Shown here one piece after another: positions 5,073 through 8,918 of a stretch of 8,918 nt of DNA. This DNA comes from Sporichthyaceae bacterium. Its GTDB lineage: Bacteria; Actinomycetota; Actinomycetes; JACCYY01. The notes under the pieces were generated by a model that saw only the letters and a list, made by a program, of their open reading frames with translations, was not told the DNA's origin and searched no databases. Each line of letters begins with the position of its first letter. The stretch's first letter is position 1. Both the position numbers and the translations under genes were made by a program. Location of the stretch: the NCBI GenBank assembly GCA_013696235.1, contig JACCYY010000013.1:1-8918 (forward strand), written 5' to 3'.

Positions 5073-5117
5073 GCAGATCGCTACTCCAGCAAGCGCAGGC
5101 TGCAATTCACTGGAGCA

Positions 5118-6479
5118 ATGGGAGGACCGGTGCCACCATCGTTCCCCGTGAGCAGCCCCGACGAGGTCCGGACCCGGGGCCGGCTGCGCGACCTGCCCGC
5201 CCGGCTGAGGCTGGACCTGTCACCGTTGCGCAGCTCGCGTGACTTCCGGCTCCTGCTCGCCGCCGGCACGGTCTTCTACCTCGGCCAGATGGTCAGCTAC
5301 GTCGCGTTGCCGTACCAGATCTATCTCCTCACCGGCTCGAACCTCGCGGTCGGCGCCATGGGTGCCGTCGAGCTCGTCCCGTTGATCGTCTTCGGGCTGT
5401 ACGGAGGCGCGCTCGCCGACCACGTCGACCGGCGGCGGCTCCTCGTGATCACCGGCGCGGCGCAAGCGGTGCTCACCGCAGGTCTGCTCTGGAACGCCAC
5501 GCTGGACCGCCCGCAGGTGTGGGTGATCTACGTCATTGGCGGCTTCCTCTCGACCGCGTACGCCCTGCAGCGCCCGAGCCGCGACGCGCTCCTCCCGCGG
5601 GTGGTCCGACACGACCAGCTCCCGGCCGCGGTGGCGCTGTCCTCGCTGTCGATGCAGGTCGGCATGCTCCTCGGACCCGCCCTCGGCGGTGTGCTCGTGG
5701 CGACCGCCGGGATTGGCTGGGCGTACGGCGTCGACGTGCTCGGCCTCGTGATCGCCACGCTTCTGTTCGCCCGCCTGCGCGCGTACCCGCCGAACGAACG
5801 GGCCGAGAGCCCGAGCGTCGCCGCCATCGGGGCGGGCCTGCGGTACGCCGTCGGACGTCGCGATCTGCTCGGCACCTACGTCGTCGACATGGTCGGGATG
5901 TTCATGGCGATGCCGATCGTGCTGTTCCCGGCGTTCGCGACCGAGGTGCTCGACGAGCCCACCACGCTGGGCCTGCTCTACACGGCCGAAGCGGTCGGCA
6001 GCCTGGTCGCGACCACGACGAGCGGCTGGACCAGCCGCGTGCACAGCCACGGCCGCGCCGTGGTGCTGGCCACGATGGTCTGGGGCGCTGCGATCGCGGT
6101 CGCCGGCCTTGCGCCCAGCGTGTGGTTCGCGCTGGTGTTCCTGGCGGTGGCCGGCGGTGCGGACATGATCAGCGGCATCTTCCGCAGCACGGTGTGGAAC
6201 CAGACCATCCCCGACGAGATGCGTGGCCGCCTGGCCGGGATCGAGATGCTGTCGTACTCGGTCGGCCCGCTCGGCGGGCAGGCCAGGTCCGGTCTGGTGG
6301 CCGACCTGACGAGCGTCCGGACGTCGATCGTGAGCGGGGGGATCCTGTGCGTGATCGGCGTCGCCGCCACCTCGGTGTGGCTGAAGGAGTTCTGGCGCTA
6401 CGACGCCCGCACCGACGAGCACGCCGTCCGCGAGCGGGCACTTCGCTCGGACGGCGCACCAGCCGGGCCCGAGCCGTAG
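5118..6479 (+). CDS. MFS exporter, EntS/DHA3-like
   Basis: This is a 453-residue major facilitator with about 12 predicted helices, placed in the plasma membrane. After a roughly 40-residue cytoplasmic lead (RLRLDLSPLRSSRDFRLLLA) come helix 1 (AAGTVFYLGQMVSYVALPYQ) and helix 2. The loop motif A follows at about 97-107 (GALADHVDRRR). The phrases LPYQIYLLTGS, LQRPSRDALLPR, MLLGPALGGVL and NQTIPDEMRGRLAGIEMLSY are typical of the EntS/DHA3 group, which exports siderophores, drugs or other small molecules by proton antiport. Substrate cannot be read from sequence. The start is uncertain: ATG at 5118 (GGAG only 2 bases before), GTG at 5130 (GGAGG 4 bases before), or GTG at 5148. It diverges from the XRE regulator over a shared palindrome and converges on the asparaginase gene with only 3 bases between stops. 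Confidence 0.85.
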   Translation: MGGPVPPSFPVSSPDEVRTRGRLRDLPARLRLDLSPLRSSRDFRLLLAAGTVFYLGQMVSYVALPYQIYLLTGSNLAVGAMGAVELVPLIVFGLYGGALADHVDRRRLLVITGAAQAVLTAGLLWNATLDRPQVWVIYVIGGFLSTAYALQRPSRDALLPRVVRHDQLPAAVALSSLSMQVGMLLGPALGGVLVATAGIGWAYGVDVLGLVIATLLFARLRAYPPNERAESPSVAAIGAGLRYAVGRRDLLGTYVVDMVGMFMAMPIVLFPAFATEVLDEPTTLGLLYTAEAVGSLVATTTSGWTSRVHSHGRAVVLATMVWGAAIAVAGLAPSVWFALVFLAVAGGADMISGIFRSTVWNQTIPDEMRGRLAGIEMLSYSVGPLGGQARSGLVADLTSVRTSIVSGGILCVIGVAATSVWLKEFWRYDARTDEHAVRERALRSDGAPAGPEP

Positions 6480-6482
6480 CGC

Positions 6483-7439
6483 TCAGATCGTCGCGCGGAT
6501 CTCCCCGACCTTCTCCCCGCCCCCGAGGACCGGCGAGGTCTGGAGCGCATCGAGTCCCGGGTCGTCGACGCCGAGCCGGCGCAACGCGGCAACCGCCACC
6601 GGCACGCGGGCTCGTTGGCTGCCGTCGGCGATCTTGATCGCGACTGTCCTGCCGTCGGGCAGGACGAGCGCGTCGACTCCCTCGGCACCGGCCTTGTTCA
6701 CCAGGCCGGGTACGGCGCGCATGAGCCGGGCCTCCTCCCGCCTGGTCCCAGACGTCCACTCCGGGTGGTCCCGGTAGGCGTCGGCGACGCGGCGCTCGAT
6801 GCTCCCAGCGGCGCCGAGACCGAGGGCGCGGAACGCCCTGGCCAGACCGAGCAGGGTGAACCCGAACAGAGGAGCGCCGCAGCCGTCGACGGCCGCCTGG
6901 GTGATCCGGTCGCCGGTGAACTCCTCCAGGGTCCCGCGGATCACCTCCTGGAGCGGGTGGGCAGGCTCGGTGTAGGTGTCGGTCGGCCATCCGTTCACCA
7001 CACAGGTGGCGAGCATCGCCGCGTGCAGGCCCGAGCAGTTCATCAGCACCGCGTCTGGCTCGCCCCCGTCGCGCAGGTAGCGGGCCAGGTCGTCGGGTTC
7101 CATCGGCAGCGCCGGCGGGCACTGCAGCGCACTCTCCGCCAGCCCGGCCGCGGCCAGGATCCGCCGGGCCCCCTCGGCGTGGAATGCCTCGCCGGAGTGG
7201 CTGGACGCGGCGAGCGCGAGGAGCTCGCCGTCGAGGTCGAGCCCGCTGCGCAGCATCGCGACGGCCTGGATCGGCTTGCTCGACGACCGCGCGTAGATGA
7301 CGCGGCCTGGGTCGCCGACCTGCAGGGCGACGTTGCCGGCCGCGTCCAGCCCGACGACCACGCCGTGGTGGACGGACTCGACGAGGCCGTTGCGGACGAC
7401 CTCCGCGACGACGGGCTGGTCCTGGAGGAACGACGCCAT
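6483..7439 (-). CDS. L-asparaginase II, Rhizobium etli-type family, with unusual Leu138
   Basis: This 318-residue protein belongs to the asparaginase II (PF06089-type) family, which hydrolyses L-asparagine to aspartate and ammonia and is unrelated in sequence to E. coli AnsA/AnsB. Hallmarks are YARSSSKPIQA (Ser52, Lys55, equivalent to the Ser-x-x-Lys pair), AASSHSGE (80-84 region), LMNCSG (Cys135), VDGCGAP (Cys187) and LVNKAGAEG (Lys249). In the R. etli enzyme, two Cys and a Lys in the NCSGKH motif bind zinc. Here the motif reads NCSGLH, codon CTG at 7026-7028, so Lys138 is replaced by Leu while all other motifs are intact. It has no signal peptide and is cytoplasmic. It starts one base after the BKACE stop codon, with GAGG 7 bases upstream inside the BKACE end, so the two are one operon. 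Confidence 0.9.
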   Translation of the reverse strand: MASFLQDQPVVAEVVRNGLVESVHHGVVVGLDAAGNVALQVGDPGRVIYARSSSKPIQAVAMLRSGLDLDGELLALAASSHSGEAFHAEGARRILAAAGLAESALQCPPALPMEPDDLARYLRDGGEPDAVLMNCSGLHAAMLATCVVNGWPTDTYTEPAHPLQEVIRGTLEEFTGDRITQAAVDGCGAPLFGFTLLGLARAFRALGLGAAGSIERRVADAYRDHPEWTSGTRREEARLMRAVPGLVNKAGAEGVDALVLPDGRTVAIKIADGSQRARVPVAVAALRRLGVDDPGLDALQTSPVLGGGEKVGEIRATI

Positions 7440-7440
7440 G

Positions 7441-8283
7441 TCAGCGCCTCTTGATCGCGAGCAGCTCGCGGACGTCGTCAGCCGCCATCGGCGGCCGCCC
7501 GGCCAGCGTGGCGATCGAGGCCACCCGTTCGACCAGCTGGGCGTTGTCGCGGACCGGCTGGCCCTTGGCGTAGGTGAGCGTGTCCTCCATGCCGACGCGG
7601 AGGTGCCCTCCCATGGACAGCGCAGCCAGTGCCACCGGCACGCTGGTCCGACCGATGCCGGTCGCCGACCACGACGTCACCTCGTCCGGCAGCGCCTGCA
7701 CGGCGGCCGCCAGCGTCGCGGCATCACCGGGCATCCCGCCGGGCACCCCCAGCACGAAGTCGCAGTGCACCTTCTCGCCGTAGGGCAGGCCGAACCGGTC
7801 CAGGAGCCGGTGCAGCGCGGCGACGTGGCCGAGATCGAACAGCTCGAACTCGGGCACCACGGCCCGTTCCTGGGTGAGCGGGTACAGCTGCTGGATGAAC
7901 GGCCAGGAGTTCATGAAGACGCCGTCCCCGAAGTTGACGGTGCCCATGGTCAGCGAGCAGGAGTCCGGCTCGGCATCGAGGACCGCGAGCCGATCCTCGT
8001 ACGGGTCGCTGACCGCGCCCCCGGTCGAGAGCTGGACGACGAGCGACGTCTCCTCGCGCAGCGCCGTGACCGTCGCGCGGAGCCGGCCGAGGTCGAGGGT
8101 GGGCGCGTGCTGGTCGTCACGGATGTGCACGTGCACGAGCCCGGCACCAGCCGCCTCGCATGCCTTCGCCGCGACCACGAGCTCGTCGAGCGTCGTCGGC
8201 AGGTGCGGCACGTCGGCCTTGGTCGACTCGGCGCCGGTGGGCGCGATCGTGATCAAGGTGCGCGCGTGAGCGGCGATCGGCAT
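7441..8283 (-). CDS. BKACE family beta-keto acid cleavage enzyme (DUF849)
   Basis: This 280-residue protein has a TIM-barrel of the beta-keto acid cleavage enzyme family. It combines a beta-keto acid with acetyl-CoA to give acetoacetate and a shortened CoA ester. The founder is Kce, 3-keto-5-aminohexanoate cleavage enzyme of lysine fermentation. Key features are APTGAES (Glu19), GLVHVHIRD (His51 and His53, zinc ligands), LSTGG (86-89), and LRVGMEDTL (Arg229, Glu233, Asp234), matching the Kce metal and substrate residues as I recall them. The length is normal. The substrate of this member is unknown, as for most of the family. The ATG at 8283 has AGGA 8 bases upstream. It is the first gene of the BKACE-asparaginase operon and starts 40 bases from the divergent dtd gene, so both promoters must lie within the gap or the opposite gene's 5' end. 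Confidence 0.88.
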   Translation of the reverse strand: MPIAAHARTLITIAPTGAESTKADVPHLPTTLDELVVAAKACEAAGAGLVHVHIRDDQHAPTLDLGRLRATVTALREETSLVVQLSTGGAVSDPYEDRLAVLDAEPDSCSLTMGTVNFGDGVFMNSWPFIQQLYPLTQERAVVPEFELFDLGHVAALHRLLDRFGLPYGEKVHCDFVLGVPGGMPGDAATLAAAVQALPDEVTSWSATGIGRTSVPVALAALSMGGHLRVGMEDTLTYAKGQPVRDNAQLVERVASIATLAGRPPMAADDVRELLAIKRR

Positions 8284-8323
8284 GCCGGCAATCCTGCCTC
8301 AAGCCCGTGGCAGCATCGTCCGG

Positions 8324-8755
8324 GTGCGAGCGGTGGTGCAGCGGGCGTCCTCGGCGAGCGTCACCGTGGACGGCGAGATCGTGGGCCGGCTCGCCGAGCC
8401 AGGGTTGGTCGTCCTGGTCGGGGTGACCGGCGACGACACCGCAGAGACCGCGAGCTGGCTGGCCCGCAAGGTGTGGGAGCTGCGGATCCTCGACGGCGGC
8501 CGGTCAGCGTCTGACGTACGGGCTCCGCTGCTGGTGATCAGCCAGTTCACGCTGTACGCGGACACCAGCAAGGGCCGACGCCCGTCGTGGAACGCCGCCG
8601 CACCGAGCGCGGTCGCCGAGCCGCTGGTCGCCGCCGTCGTCGATGCACTCCGGCTCGCCGGCGCGCACGTCGAGACCGGCGTGTTCGGCGCCCACATGGA
8701 CGTAGCCCTGGTCAACGACGGCCCGGTGACCCTCGTCCTGGACTCAGCCCGCTGA
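8324..8755 (+). CDS. dtd: D-aminoacyl-tRNA deacylase Dtd
   Basis: This 143-residue protein hydrolyses D-amino acids wrongly attached to tRNA, acting in the cytoplasm as a dimer. The start is [21 protein letters not shown] (GTG), the family's usual beginning. The active-site motif [17 protein letters not shown] lies at 73-89, and the C-terminal motif [16 protein letters not shown] at 121-136 with the Gly133-cisPro134 pair that rejects L-amino acids. I chose GTG at 8324 because the family starts exactly there. An ATG at 8282 would add 14 residues ([14 protein letters not shown]) and overlap the BKACE start. No Shine-Dalgarno is visible before 8324; a weak CAGCAT 7 bases upstream allows a leaderless transcript. 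It converges on the gene at the right edge with 23 bases between stops. Confidence 0.93.
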   Translation: MRAVVQRASSASVTVDGEIVGRLAEPGLVVLVGVTGDDTAETASWLARKVWELRILDGGRSASDVRAPLLVISQFTLYADTSKGRRPSWNAAAPSAVAEPLVAAVVDALRLAGAHVETGVFGAHMDVALVNDGPVTLVLDSAR

Positions 8756-8778
8756 GCGGGGCGCCATGGCCATCGGGA

Positions 8779-8918
8779 TCAGAGCAGGGAGCGGCCGGCG
8801 CCGCGGAACTCCTCGCGCAGCTTGCTCCCGAGACCGAGGCCGGCATCCGGGTCCACCACGACCTCCTGTCCCGACGCGACTCCACCAGCCAGCAGATCGG
8901 CGTCGACGGGTGCGGTGC
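8779..8918 (-). CDS. C-terminal end of an unidentified gene, possibly YgfZ/GcvT-like folate-binding protein
   Basis: The last 46 codons of a gene continuing beyond the window read TAPVDADLLAGGVASGQEVV and then VDPDAGLGLGSKLREEFRGAGRSLL before a TGA stop. Third positions are strongly G/C, as in true genes here. The PVDADL-x-V-A-x-QEVVVDP pattern resembles the C-terminal barrel of actinobacterial YgfZ-type folate-binding proteins, which I recall lying near dtd and asparaginase in actinomycetes. The fragment is too short to be sure. It converges with dtd; no clear terminator hairpin lies in the 23-base gap. Confidence 0.45.
   Translation of the reverse strand, partial: TAPVDADLLAGGVASGQEVVVDPDAGLGLGSKLREEFRGAGRSLL

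Noticed and set aside
5220..6422. A 400-residue open frame on the minus strand opposite the MFS gene, His/Asp/Arg rich.
   Set aside because: Its composition is that of the complement of GC-rich coding DNA. It has no family motif, while the plus strand encodes a complete MFS protein.
8282..8323. ATG at 8282 as the start of dtd.
   Set aside because: It would add 14 residues not found in the family and overlap the BKACE start codon. The family's conserved beginning coincides with GTG at 8324.

Overview
The window is high-GC DNA with strong G/C bias at third codon positions, several GTG starts and close gene packing. It contains a close homologue pair of Mycobacterium tuberculosis Rv0474 (XRE regulator) and Rv0475 (hbhA). 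This points to an actinomycete. A Nocardioides- or Kribbella-like Propionibacteriales member would fit, but the genus is inference.

Layout. Positions 1-217 (minus) hold the start of a DUF2516 small membrane protein, cut by the window edge. Positions 395-2519 (minus) hold an ECF sigma factor of the SigE family, a translationally coupled single-pass membrane protein (likely its anti-sigma partner), and a secreted fibronectin type III protein. Positions 2775-3564 (minus) hold a VOC/glyoxalase-fold protein followed by a small four-helix membrane protein with atypical codon use. Positions 3816-5035 (minus) are a two-gene operon, XRE regulator then HbhA-like protein, overlapping by one base (TGATG). 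Divergent from it is an MFS exporter (5118-6479, plus). Convergent to the exporter is a second two-gene operon on the minus strand (8283 to 6483): a BKACE/DUF849 enzyme followed after one base by an L-asparaginase of the Rhizobium etli type II family. Divergent from BKACE is dtd (8324-8755, plus), which converges on the C-terminal end of a cut-off gene at the right edge (possibly YgfZ-like).

How the parts fit. In M. tuberculosis the order Rv0474-hbhA-Rv0476(DUF2516) is contiguous. Here the same three families lie in the same order and orientation, but about 3.6 kb of accessory genes (VOC, four-helix membrane protein, sigma, anti-sigma candidate, FN3 protein) sit between hbhA and DUF2516. Part of this block has lower-GC codon use, so it looks like an insertion. 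The XRE/MFS intergenic region carries a clean palindrome, GCTTGCA-N2-TGCAAGC, over the -35 of the inferred leaderless xre promoter. One half of that palindrome recurs in the -35 of the VOC promoter, so the regulator may control both.

The best leads are this regulatory wiring, the sigma/anti-sigma/FN3 cassette with an 11-bp-period direct repeat before the FN3 gene, and an asparaginase whose usual zinc-ligand lysine is a leucine. I saw no tRNA, rRNA, CRISPR array, transposase or phage gene. No database search was possible; family calls rest on motifs and remembered homologues.
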